NCBI GenBank assembly: GCA_025504975.1 | Contig: JANUWI010000018.1 | Location: 558,001 to 622,000 of the forward strand | Source: Plenodomus lindquistii | Lineage: Eukaryota; Ascomycota; Dothideomycetes; Pleosporales; Leptosphaeriaceae | DNA length: 64,000 nt | Reading direction: 5' to 3' | In this document: positions 34,205-46,115 of the stretch, piece after piece | Layout: every line of letters begins with the position of its first letter | Position numbering within the stretch: position 1 is the stretch's first letter | The notes under the pieces: generated by a model | The model's database searches: none | Seen by the model: the letters and a program-made list of their open reading frames with translations, nothing else | What the model was told of the DNA's origin: nothing | Translations under genes and position numbers: made by a program

Positions 34205-37200
34205 CTATATTATATTAACTTTACTAATTCTAGAGCTACTATAGTAAGTAAAAAAGGCTGTACTAAAATATAAATAAATTTATAAAATTAATCTATAGAG
34301 CGTATAAAGTATATAGGTCTAGACTTAGTCTATATAATATAACGCGCTAAGTTAGATAACTACTAGATATATAATTTTTTAGTTAAACTAGTCTATTAGC
34401 TATATTCTATATTAAGCCTAGAGTTTTATTACTATAGCTATAGAGTAGAACTTACGTGTAATAATAGCACTATTAATAAATAGGTAGTTTAGATTAGCTA
34501 TACTAGATACCTATACTAGTAGCTTTTATTATAGACTATTAATAAATAATTATAGAAAAAGAGTTAGCTTACTACTATAATAATAAGTAAATAAAAAATA
34601 AGTATAAATATTATATTTTTAGTACTTTACTACTTTAACGCAATACCTATAGTAATAATACTAAAAAAAACTATATAATAGCCTATAGGTAATAAAGCGC
34701 CTATAGGCACCTAAACTACTAATAGTATATAGCTAGGCTATATAGCTAAAGCTAAAATTTATTACTTTAATAAAAACTAATAATCTATATTTAGATATCT
34801 ATCTTTACCTAAAATAAAAAGAAATAACCTTTTTTTAAAGTCTAAGCTTATAATAGAGGTATACCTAGATAAAAATATAATTAATCTAGACGTTAGTAGT
34901 TAAAAACTCTAAATTATTAAAAAAAATAGTTTCTATATCTACTTAACTTTTATAGATAGTATATATATTAAAATATATACTACTTAAAAATCTACTATTA
35001 ATTACTTTATCTATATTATCTACTTAGGCTATAATTTCTCTAAATAAATAACTAATCTAATTAAATTAGTTATTACTAATAACTTATAGTTTATATAAGT
35101 AGTATAAAACTACGCTGCTATTTACTATAGCTTTATTATTATAATAATATAAACTTTATATAATTATACTTTTATATATAATACCTATTATACTACTAAC
35201 TATAAATTATAGTTATAGTAGTTATAGAAGTAGCTCTAGTTAGAGCTAGATATTATTATAAAAAAATATAACTAAATAAAAACACGTGCTATTTATAAAA
35301 ACTTTACTTTTTTTACTATTAAAAAAAACTTAACTAAGCTAAAGTAGATAATACTATATTTTAAACTAACTTTACTACTACTAAACTTACTACTAGTAAC
35401 TACCTCTATATATATCTTTATAGCTTCTATATAAAAGCTAAATATATTATATTATAAAATAACTTAGATAACTAAACTAAAAAAGCTATTTATTAGAAAA
35501 AGAAGTATAAAAAGGAATAGAAGCAAGCTACCTATTACTAGAAATAACGTAATAAAAAGGACGTAGACTATAAAGCTATGTTCGCGTAAGCTAAAATAGT
35601 AAAAGTAGCTTTAAAAATAAAAAAAATAAAAGCTAACTAGGCTTAAATTAACTTATTTAAAAAATAGAAAAAAGTCTATTAAATTACTACTCTATTTTAA
35701 AAGTATAATTTATTTTTTTACTTCTATATTTTTAATTACGCATCTAGTAGCTTACGTTCTATCTATAGCTTTACTAACTAAATAAAAAACTATACTATAT
35801 ACTACTTCTATTAAAACCTAAGTAGTAGTAATAGTAGTAGTAATAATAAAAGTAGTTATAATAACTAACGCTACTAAAAGCGTAGCTATAGTTATACTTA
35901 TAGTTATAGCTATTTTTATACTACTTATACACGTAAAGTAACATTAGAGCTAGGTTAATAGTAGATACTAAAAAGAAATATAACTATTATTATAGCTACT
36001 AGTATATATTTTAAGCTACCTAACTCTAAAATCTAAATAGGTAAAAATAATAAAAAAAACTTTAATAAGTAGCGCTAACTAGTTATAGCTAAATATAAAT
36101 CTTTACTAGATAATAGTTAGCTTATATACTTAGAAACTTATATTAATAGCTAAGTATAAATACTAGTAGAAGATTAGCACTTTATATACTACTATAAAAT
36201 ACTTAAAGCTTTAGATTTATTCTATAGATAGAACTATTTAGAGCGTATTTAGAAAGTCTATACTAAGCTAACTAATAGCTCTTTTAATATAAAGCTGTTA
36301 TAAACATTTACTAACTAGTATAGTAAATTTACTACTATAGTAAAAGTACTTAGTTTTCTAGAGAGTATAATAATTATATACGCCTATTAATTTATATATT
36401 CTAGACTTACTACTAGCGCGTCTATTAGATTTAATAAAAACTAGTCTAATATACTTATAAAGTTTTTTAATACTATTTAATAAGTTAACTTTATATAAAA
36501 GCAGATTAATATTAAACGTAATAAAAGGAAAATAGTAAAAAATACCTTTAAAAATTATTATAAATAATTTTCTAGTAACTAAAACTATAATTATAAAGCG
36601 CACTTTATTTATATATAATAATATAAAGTGTAGTAGACTAGAACTAATATATAGAGTAAAATTTTTAATAAAGTTAAAGCCTATTAGCGCTATAGTAAAA
36701 AAAGCTATTAAGTTTATAACTATACTAGATACTAGTTTTTTTTTTAGAATAAAATTAAACGTAAGCTTAGCTTTAACGCTATCTAGCTTAACGCGCTATA
36801 AACTAAATATACTTCTATAGAGAAAACTAAAAATAAAAAGTCTCTAGATACTAAACTTAATAATATAGGTAAATCTATTAATAGTAATAAAAAGTATTTT
36901 TACTAGCTTCTAAATAAAATTACGCGTAGAAGCTAGTATAGTATAGATTTATTAAAGTAAATAATTGTTTTATAGTATATTATAGGCGTTTAGAGCTAGT
37001 AGCTAAGCTAGCTATACTAACTAGTAAAGTAGTTAGCTACCTATATTAAATATTACTAGCTACTATTAGTAAAAACTCTAATATTAACTTTACTAGCTAA
37101 TTAGAGTTTTTTACGTAAGCTTTAGCTACTACGCTTTAAAAACACATCTAGATACTTATTAATATAGAAGCTAGTACCTACTTTATTAGTTAATAATAGG

Positions 37201-40200
37201 TAAAAAAAAACTAAGCTATTATAATAAAAATAAATTAACCTATTAAGCTTACTCTAGTAGATAGTAAAATAACTATAATTTTAAATAAAGCTTTTAAATC
37301 TACTATTATCTATAGTAAATATATAAGTAAAGTTATATATTACGTAATAGACCTAGGTAAATATAACTTTATTTTAGATACTAATTAGATAAATAAGTAC
37401 TAGTTTTTAATTTTTTTTAGCACTCTCTATAGTATAAGCTTTTACTCTAGCTACTACATAGAAAAATACTTATATAAAGAATTTATTAATACTATTTATA
37501 ATAATAGAACTCTAGTAGATAGCTAAACTAGATAGCTTTCTACTACTAGTAAAATCTACTTTATTAGTATAAAAGCTACTTACCTCTCTATAATATATAA
37601 CTCTAAATAACTTATCTAAATAGAGTTTTATAACTAGAACTAACTTAAACGCCTATTTAATAAGTTTAATAAAGATTACTAATTTAAAGTTTTTTATAAT
37701 AAAGTCTACTACGCTACTATAATATAGAAAGACTTTAATAAATATATATTAAAATTAGAAAAGCTTTTTATAATAGATTTTAAAATTTATAAGTTAATAC
37801 CTTTATAGGTATTTAATAATTCTAGCTTTAAAAATATTTTTAATTCTACTATAGTAAAATAACTACCTTTATACTATTTTAGCGTAGATTATACTATTAA
37901 AACTAAACTAGATTAAATTTTAAAACCTAAAATATATAGTTTTACGCGTATAGAAGTAGAAGCTATAAAAGTTTATATTTATAATATACTTTAGTAAAGT
38001 TATATCTACCTAAATACATTACTATTTACTACTCTAGTATTAGTTATAAAAAAGCCTAGAAAAGGTTTTTATATTTGCGTAGACTACTAAATACTAAATA
38101 CTATTATAAAAAAAAATTATAACGTACCTCTAGCTATTAAAAAAATACTTATTTAGATAGTAAAAGTAAAATAGATATCTATTATAGATATAGTTACTAC
38201 CTTTAACACTATTTAACTAAAGCTAGGCTTTAAAAAGAAAAGTGCGTTCTTTATATAATATAAATTATATAAATACTTAGTTATACTATTTAGAATATAT
38301 AATACACTAGGCACGTTTTAGATATTTATTAATAAAATACTCTATAAATTCTTTAATAATTTCTATATAGTTTATTTAGATAATGTTTTTATTTATATCT
38401 ATAAAAAAAACCCTATATATATAAAAAACACGTTATATAAATACTAAGTAAATTTAAAAGCGCTAGTATATTTCTAGACTCTATTAAATACTAGTTTAAA
38501 GTTAAATATATAAAATACTTTAGCCTAATTCTAACTACTAATAGTATTAAAATAGACTTTATAAAGGTTAAAACTATACTTACGTAGGCTACTTTTTAGA
38601 ATATAAAAAATATCTAAACTTTTTTTAGATTTATAAATTTCTATAGGCGCTTTATTAAAGAGTTTTTATATATTACTAGAGCTCTAACAGCTTTAACTTA
38701 TAAAAATAGTATAAAAAAGAACTAATAGTATTAGTTTCTACTAAAGCTAGACTTAGATACTATCTACACTTTTAAAAAGCTTAAATAAGCTTTTAGTATA
38801 GCTAGCGTGTTAGTCTATTTTAATACTAATCTAGAAATATAGTTTAAAATAAATGTATTAAACTTTATTATAGCTACTATACTATTATAGAAGGATGCTA
38901 ATAGTATTTTCTAGCCTATTACTTTTCTATTATATAAAATATCCTCTACTAAATATAACTATAAAATTTATAATAAAAAACTACTTACTATTATTAAAGC
39001 GTTTAAAAAATAGAGATTTAAACTCTCTAGAATATTAAACCTAATTTAAGTTCTTTTAGATTACTAAGCTTTCTAGACTTTTATAACTATAAAGTAATTT
39101 AATAGATAATAAATATAGTAGTCTAAGTTTCTATTTAAGTTTAACTTCTATATTAAATATTATTCTAGTAAATAGAGTACTAAGCCTAACGTACTTACGC
39201 GTTAACTAGGTAATCTACTAGAAAATATTAATAATAAAAAGTAGTAGTATTAAATTTAAATTATTATTAAATCTAACTAGGTAAATCTAAAGGTATATAT
39301 TATAACTATATAGCTTACTTATAATAAGTTTATTTAGTATACTATCTACTTTATAAATCTTTTTAGCTATAACGCTAGCTTTATAGTTATAAACTACGCC
39401 TAAATAATATATTAGCTTAGTAAAAAAAACACTATTTTTAATAGGTATAGTAAAGAATTATTTATACTATTAGCTCTAGTAATTTATAGTAAGCTAGATA
39501 GAAAAACTGCTATTTTAATTAAATATACTATACTATAAAAACTTTAGAAAAAAGTCTCTATAGATACTTTAATAAAGGATATTAGAGCTGCGTACCTAGA
39601 AAACAGTACTCTATAAACTATTTTAAAAGCTAAATAAAATAATCTATATTATATTTTATACTATTTTTTTTATAGAGATAAATGTATATAATTAGAGTTA
39701 AATAACTATATAATTTTTAAAAGTTTACTCTACGTTAATAGTAAGCTATATATACTAGAATCTAATAACTTTTATATTAGAGTAGTTAAGTACTTATATT
39801 AAGCTGCCTACTTAGAATATAGTAGAAAGTATAAACTCTACGCTAGATTATCTAGATAGTACTACTAGCCTAGAATAACTACTAATATTACTAATATAGT
39901 AAAAAAGTATAAACTTTATATCTACTTTAAATTCTACTATAATAGTAAATATAGGCTTTTATATCTACTACTAATACTATAGTACTACTAGTCCTGTATT
40001 TTAATAGATTTTATTACTAATTTACTACTTTATTAATATAATAGGTAGACGTTTACTAATATTTTTATTATTATTAACTATTTAATAAAAAAGATGAAAT
40101 TTATTACTATAGTAAGTATAATAGTTAATACGCTAGTTTAAGCATTTATTAAATATATTTAATAAAAAAAAAGCTATCTAGAGGAAATTGTTTTAGATTG

Positions 40201-41806
40201 CAGAGCCTAGTTTATTTTCTATTTCTAGAGAAAACTCTATTAATAACTAGGTACTAACTTCTATTTTTCTACTATATATTATCTAGAGTTAGATAGCTAA
40301 ACTAAAAATACTAATATATATTTAAAATAGTACCTCTAAGTCTATATTAATTATAAATAAAATAATTAAGCTTTATTTTTATCTATTACTAAATTTTAAG
40401 CTAATTTAACTACTAGTACTACTACTAGCATTTTACTATTCTATATAACTAAAAGATATAAACTCTATAGTAGTATTAAACTCTCTACGCCTATTAATAG
40501 CACTGCTCTAGTATAATATAATAAGTTAGTAGTAGATAAGTTTATAGATAAAATTATAATATTATATAGAGAACTATAACTAGCTATAAAATAAGTATAA
40601 ACTAGACAGGCTAAATACGCTAATAATAAAAAAATACTATTCTCTATTTTTAAAGTAGATAATTAAATTATACTAGATACCTATAATCTCTATATAAAAC
40701 AATCTAATGTATTATTTAACTATAAAAACTATAAACTATTTACTATTATTAGAGCTATTAATAATTACGCCTATAAATTAGAACTACTAAGTTAAATAAG
40801 CTATATCTATAACGTTTTCTACTTTTAGCTATTTTACCTCTATTATTCTTTAGTATCTAGTTAAATCTAGAATAATAAAGTGCCTACTAAGTTTAATCTA
40901 GAGGTTAAAAATAATATAGAGTATACAGTTAAATTAATTAAAAACTACTATATTAATAAATAAAAAGTTAATCTATTTTTTTATAAAAAGAGCCTTCTAT
41001 AGTATAAAGTATAATAGTTTAACTATTCTAATAGGCCTAATAACTTTTTATAGAAACTTTGTATAAACTTTATTAAAGCTACTAATATTATTTATAAATA
41101 CTACTAGCGTAATCTATATAAGCTTTCTATATATAAAAAGTTTATATTACTAGTAAATAAATAAAATATAGTATTTTTATAACTACTTATAATAGTCTAA
41201 GCAGACACTAACTAATATATAGTAAGTAATTTAATAAAGTTAAAAAAGCTTTTATCTATTTAATCTTTTATACTAATGCTTTTAACTATTATAAAGCTTA
41301 TATATATTATTTATAGTAAACTAAAAATCTATATAACTATAATAGAATTTAAAAAAGTATTACTATATTTATAAATATTAAAAACTTTTTAAAGTTATAC
41401 TTATAGTAAAAGTAATACTATACTCTATTAGTAATAAAATAGTTATATAGGCTTATAGCAAGTCTATAAACTATTAAATAAACTAATTATAACTAGAATA
41501 GCTTTTTATAACTATAAGCCTTTACTATTTAGAGTACTTTTAAAAGCTTTTATTTACTAAAGCCTCTACTATAAGCCTCTCTAGAGCTTTATATTAAAAA
41601 TAACTATAGTAGTAGATATACTTTATTAGTAGAAAATATAGAGTACATAGTAGGTAGCGTACATATATATATATATAAAATATAAAATAGGCTAATAAAG
41701 TTTTAATTTCTTTACTATTAAATCTATATATAGTTTTTATAAAACGTAGTAACTACTATAATTAATATTTAAACGTTAGAATTTACTTTTTTTAAAAAGA
41801 GGGTAA

Positions 41807-42011
41807 TATTATAGTTTAAACTAATAACCTTTTCTATTAGAGGTTTAGCGCTGCTTTAGCTGCGCTAGGCCTACTCTAGCTAGCGCGCTTTAGTTAGTAG
41901 AAATACTAGTATATTTCTATTTATATAAAGAAAACTAGCTCTCTATATAATATTTTACCTCTAGAGTATAATATAATAATTAATCTATATTACTATATTA
42001 TAACTTTTATA
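41807..42011 (+). repeat. 3' LTR of Gypsy element 2 (205 bp)
   Basis: Pairs with 34000-34204. The initial TG has become TA, a RIP-type change. It is followed directly by the GCTAT duplication. Confidence 0.9.
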
Positions 42012-42867
42012 GCTATTTTAAACTTGCCTAAATATATTATAAAGCGTTTAGTCTAGTATTTACCTACTAGTATTCTATTATATACCTCTAGTATTTTATT
42101 AGCTATATTTTCTATTTTATATAGCTAGAGTATAAACTTTTATAAATTAAAGTTAAAAATATATTAAATAATTATCTATTTTTTAGTAGTAGTAAATTTC
42201 TAAATACTAGATTAAATTTAAAAGTATAGTAGAATTCTTCTAATCTATTTAGAAAGTTTATAATAACTAACGCTAAAAGTAGTAGTAGCGCGTTAGTAGC
42301 TTTAAAATTAGCTAGCTTTAAAAGCTATATAGGCAAGCTTAAATTAACTTTTATTCTAAATTAATATTACGTTACATTATAAAGGTATTTAATAGAAAGT
42401 ATAGTGTTTATAATACTAAAAAAAACTATTAGGTTTACTAGATTATTAGGTTAACTAGTAAAATACGTTAGTAAAAAATAATAAAATTATAAACTAAATT
42501 AATATACTTTTTTATTAATTTATTTATATATATATAAATTTATATAAAGAAAAATTTAAATTATTATTAGCTAGTAGAATTAAAATTTAGAATTATTAGT
42601 AAATAGCTAGATATTCTAAAAGCTACTTTTTTAAAAAAAACTAATAATAGCTATTACTTATATACATAGCTATTTAGAACTTTTAAAAATTAATATTTTT
42701 AATAAAGAAATTAAATTTAGATTAAAGATTAATAGATTTTAAAGGTCCTAAAATTTGTAAAAATAGTGTTCTGGTGAGCGTGGGGCTATCGTGGAGAAAG
42801 TAGAATCGCTGGATAATATAAACGCGTGGACACCTGTGCCGCGATCGTTCGAGGATAGCCGACAACT

Positions 42868-42987
42868 CTAGGGGCAGAGCTTGTAGCATTCGCAACATTC
42901 GTGGCATGGTTCGGTTTCGCACTTAGTAAGTGGTAGCTTCGCCATACTAACTAGACTGAAGACGAGACCGAGGACGACAAGCTTCAT
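42868..42987 (-). CDS. Small secreted cysteine-rich peptide (39 aa), effector-like
   Basis: A short minus-strand frame starts with ATG at 42987 in a good fungal context (GCTAACATGAA, preceded by a pyrimidine-rich TTCTTTCTCATCACTC leader) and ends with TAG at 42868-42870. The first 16 residues (MKLVVLGLVFSLVSMA) have the Lys, hydrophobic core and small-residue pattern of a signal peptide. The remaining 23 residues contain six cysteines spaced C-x4-C-x2-C-C-x-C-x3-C, enough for three disulfides or a metal cluster. No homolog is recognised. It lies within about 150-270 bp of the RIP-mutated block, where candidate effector genes of Dothideomycetes are often found. Alternatives are a secreted metallothionein-like peptide, a first exon, or chance. 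The stop is TAG after CCC, so a C-to-T change from a longer frame cannot be excluded. Confidence 0.5.
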   Translation of the reverse strand: MKLVVLGLVFSLVSMAKLPLTKCETEPCHECCECYKLCP

Positions 42988-43388
42988 GTTAGCAGAGTGA
43001 TGAGAAAGAATTAAGTAGAGCTATTAGAGTGAAAGTTGAGGCAAGCTGGAATCTGAATTTGCTCTGGGCAGCGCGATGAGTGCATGCTTGAGCAGGACAT
43101 GCGATGGTGCGCGCATGACTCGCAGGTGAGAGAGACTGGGTTCCAAGGCGTTTGCTCTCATTGTTTATTCCAGTGAGGTGTTGGTATGGTCACCGCTTGA
43201 CGTTGCTACTAGGACGGTACCACGGCTCCTGGTTAGTCGGCGAAACAGCAGGTGCGCAACTTGACTATACTTAGGATAAAAACATCAACACAAATTACGT
43301 AATTCGGAAAAAATACTGAGATTTAAGTAAGGTAATCTTCTACGTCTGCCGCAGATCATAGGCGATGATACTTACGTTTGCATGCAGG
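42988..43388. other. Upstream region of the small Cys-rich gene
   Basis: GC-balanced with scattered AT tracts and no ORF. It presumably holds the promoter of the leftward 39-codon gene. No TATA box was assigned with confidence. Confidence 0.4.
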
Positions 43389-43988
43389 TCAAAGCATAGC
43401 GTCAAGGTGTTTTGCGAGGGATCTCCAGACTGCACGAATAACCAAGAGCACGGTAGGGATCTCGCACACGACAGTTGTGCTGATCGCAGTGTTGACACCG
43501 CCCTCGTCTCGAATCACCCAACAAGTACCCTTTACGACTCGCATACCTTGGTCGTAAGAAGTATGTTCGCAGCAATCAAGCTGTATAGCGTTTACGAGAC
43601 ACCATTGCTGGCATCCGATGACTCCGATTGGAGAAGCGTTGCTTGCGGAGATGGCGTGCTCGCGTGAAACTTGAAAGTACCTGGATGGATCGAGCCATGA
43701 CGTCAGAGTGAAGTTTGAAGACCGGAACCGACAGGTTTGACAGCCATAAAGCCGTTTTGCGGGGTTGCCCGCCAACTTTACTTCGCGTTTGACACGCCTA
43801 GCGTCATCTGTCAGCATTGTGCAAAGAATTTCAGCTTTCTCCAGCGAATGCCAAGGGTGACGGTACTCATGATCCTCAGCCACGTACGTCTGTGGTGAGT
43901 GCATGCACGGACTTTGTGGATCGTCTGCTTGTAGCCACGTGCCATGGGTCAAATATATAACGTTACGGCAAGTATTCTCTTTGCCCAT
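43389..43988 (-). CDS. Hypothetical protein (199 aa), uncertain
   Basis: An uninterrupted frame runs from a genuine ATG at 43988. The product is Cys- and His-containing (YGCQTCRFRSSNF in the middle, CQQWCLV and DCCEH later), with no signal peptide and a weakly hydrophobic stretch near the C-terminus. No family is recognised. Its start is only 34 bp from the divergent trehalase start, which leaves almost no room for two leaders, so it may be a relic, have a downstream start, or not be a gene. The second half could also contain an unrecognised intron. Confidence 0.35.
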   Translation of the reverse strand: MGKENTCRNVIYLTHGTWLQADDPQSPCMHSPQTYVAEDHEYRHPWHSLEKAEILCTMLTDDARRVKREVKLAGNPAKRLYGCQTCRFRSSNFTLTSWLDPSRYFQVSREHAISASNASPIGVIGCQQWCLVNAIQLDCCEHTSYDQGMRVVKGTCWVIRDEGGVNTAISTTVVCEIPTVLLVIRAVWRSLAKHLDAML

Positions 43989-44022
43989 CTTGAGCGTTAT
44001 TGTAGAGCATCAATTACCGGAC

Positions 44023-46115
44023 ATGGTTTCACTACGCTCTAGCTTCGTTGCGTTGACCGTAAGTGCGCGATTGACAAGCGCCTTGTACGTTAATGGCAGC
44101 GTGTTTGCGCCTTGCGATTCACTCATCTACTGCTATGGAGATCTTCTTCGGGAGATTGAGCTCGCGAGACCCTTCGAGGATTCAAAGACTTTTGTGGATT
44201 TGTGAGTCGTACAACCATCGCACAGTGTCTGGTCCGGCCTAACCATATCATATGCAGGCCCACAATTCGTCCATTAAACCAAGTCCTTGCAGCATTCGCC
44301 AACTTAACTAGGCCTATCCAAAATAACACCGCGCTCAACAACTTTCTTTCTGAGTACTTCGGCGAGGCTGGTTCAGAGCTCGAACCAGTTCCCACAGACC
44401 AACTGGAAACACAACCTGATTTCCTCGACAATGTCAACAGCTCCACTGTCCAGGACTTCACACGTCAAGTCATCGATATATGGCCAGATCTTACGCGCCG
44501 TTATGTGGGAGCTGGTAATTGTTCCGAGTGTGTCAATTCATTTATTCCAATCAACAGAACGTTCGTCGTAGCTGGCGGCCGATTCAGGGAGCCGTACTAC
44601 TGGGACTCATTCTGGATAATAGAAGGTTTATTGCGAACCAAAGGGTCATTCACGCAAATAGCGGAGAACATCATCGAAAACTTTCTAGATCTGGTAGAGG
44701 AGATTGGCTTTGTTCCCAATGGTGCTAGGAGGTACTATGAGAATCGATCTCAGCCACCGCTGCTGACCCAGATGGTTCGTGTTTACGTCGAATACACCCA
44801 GAACTACACGCTTCTCGAGCGTGCTCTGCCGATTCTGGAGATCGAATATGATTTCTGGATCAATAACCGTACTGTGACACTTGAGCGTGCGGGGCGAAAT
44901 TACTCGCTAAATCACTACGCGGTATCGAACACACAGCCACGACCTGAGTCTTACTACGAGGACTACACTACTGCGAATAATCAGACCTACTTCAATGAGG
45001 ACGGAGAGGAATTCAATGCCACTGTCGCGCTCAACGATACTGAGAAGGCAACGTTGTACTCGAATCTCGCTTCCGGGGCAGAGAGCGGCTGGGACTACTC
45101 AGCACGATGGATTGCAAACCCGTCAGACGCTGTCACGGACACTTTCTTTCCGCTTCGCTCCCTTAATACCATCGAGATCATTCCAGTGGAACTGAATTCA
45201 ATCCTTTATCACAACGAGATTACCATCGCGGAGTTCCACCGCCATCAGGGCAATTACTCTGCAGCACGCGAGTGGGCTGGTCGCGCCGCAAATCGCAGCG
45301 AGGCGATGACGACGCTGTTGTGGAGCGCTGAGCATTACAGCTACTTCGATTACAATCTCACTTCGGGTACTCAGAATATCTACACTCTAGCAGATAACAC
45401 AAGCACGCCACTGTCCCTCGCTGGCGCTCCTGCTGGCAAGCAAATCTGGTTCCAAACTGCTCAACTCTACCCATTCTGGACAGGAGCCGCACCAGATAGC
45501 ATCAAAAACGATCCCAAGGCGATGCGCCGTGTCTTTGCCCGTGTTGAGGAAGCGCTCGATCAACAAGATGGTGCCGTCTCTGCTACCAACCTCGAGACGG
45601 GACAGCAATGGGATGAGCCAAACGTGTGGCCACCGCTGCAGTACATCATCATACAAGGTCTGTTGAACACGCCACTAGAGGCCAGCGAAGCAGACGATGA
45701 GCAGACGACCGTGGATTACGTGTGGACTCAAGATTTAGCCTTGCGCCTTGCTCAACGCTACCTTGACTCGCTCTACTGCACCTGGCGCGTGACTGGTGGG
45801 GCAACGGATGATGTACCTCAACTCCCTGGGGCTCAAGGCAATGGCACTATTTTCGAGAAGTATAGCGATGTGGCCACAAATGCCGCGGGTGGAGGCGGAG
45901 AGTACGAGGTTGTCGAGGGCTTCGGCTGGAGCAATGGTGTCTTGATTTGGGCAGTCGATCAGTTTGGGCAGAGACTTACAACACCAGAGTGCGGTAACAT
46001 CACGGCCGCAAATATTGGCGGTGGAGTCAGAAAGAAGCGAAGCGCTGTAGAGCTATCGAGGAGGGACGCGAGGTGGATCAAGCAGCACAAGAAGTCAAGT
46101 CACTTGACGCACTAA
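44023..46115 (+). CDS. Secreted trehalase, glycoside hydrolase family 37
   Basis: Two exons, join(44023..44201, 44258..46115), give 678 aa. The 56-bp intron has donor GTGAGT and acceptor TGCAG. Splicing produces KTFVDLPTIRPLNQVLAAF, the conserved GH37 N-terminal block, from pieces that are separate without it. A signal peptide (MVSLRSSFVALTVSARLTSA) begins at the chosen ATG. GH37 signature 1 reads VAGGRFREPYYWDSFW (about residues 164-179), and signature 2 reads QQWDEPNVWPPLQ (about 509-521). Many N-x-S/T sites suggest glycosylation. It hydrolyses trehalose to two glucose molecules outside the cell or at the wall, and belongs to the class with (alpha/alpha)6 fold. The C-terminus is short and basic, with no GPI signal. 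Confidence 0.93.

Larger units (their letters stand above)
34000..42011 (+). mobile_element. Gypsy-type LTR retrotransposon 2 (8012 bp, RIP-mutated)
   Basis: Identical-length LTRs of 205 bp (34000-34204 and 41807-42011) start TGTTATAG or TATTATAG. The target duplication GCTAT is perfect (33995-33999 and 42012-42016). A polypurine tract (aaaaagaggg, then taa) precedes the 3' LTR. Plus-strand remnants show reverse transcriptase (YLDNVFIY, a YLDD-type box, at 38373-38396) followed by integrase (IDFITN at 40004-40021). This RT-before-IN order defines Gypsy. Frames are broken throughout by TAA/TAG. The LTRs retain GC-rich words such as gcgctgctttagctgcgcta that lack CpA, so RIP spares them. Confidence 0.9.
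32605..42468 (-). mobile_element. Pogo/Fot1-like DNA transposon B, copy 2, split by a Gypsy element
   Basis: The left terminus (atgtattctactagttaacc) and right terminus (reverse complement acgtattttactagttaacc) match copy 1 and are flanked by TA (32603-32604 and 42469-42470). The body aligns with 19875-21674 up to aaaagctat at 33999 and resumes at gctattttaaac from 42012. An 8012-bp LTR element lies between, with GCTAT duplicated. Without the insert it is about 1.85 kb. Transposase orientation is minus, as in copy 1, and it is not functional. Confidence 0.87.
31985..42720. other. AT-rich, RIP-degraded transposon block (AT isochore 2)
   Basis: It has the same CA/TG-depleted, TA-rich composition as the first block, with CG retained. 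It consists of a foldback element and a pogo-like transposon split by a Gypsy-type element. No intact gene is present. Normal composition returns over about 42720-42770. Confidence 0.9.

Noticed and set aside
36358..36603. 81-codon open frame on the minus strand inside the second AT-rich block
   Set aside because: It lies inside Gypsy element 2, has purely AT-driven composition (Ile, Phe, Tyr, Lys, Asn) and no motif. An open frame of this length can arise by chance where TAA/TAG happen to be off-frame.
43903..44205. 100-codon plus-strand frame treated as its own gene
   Set aside because: Its 3' half is exon 1 of the trehalase gene. The frame upstream of the ATG at 44023 is leader sequence.
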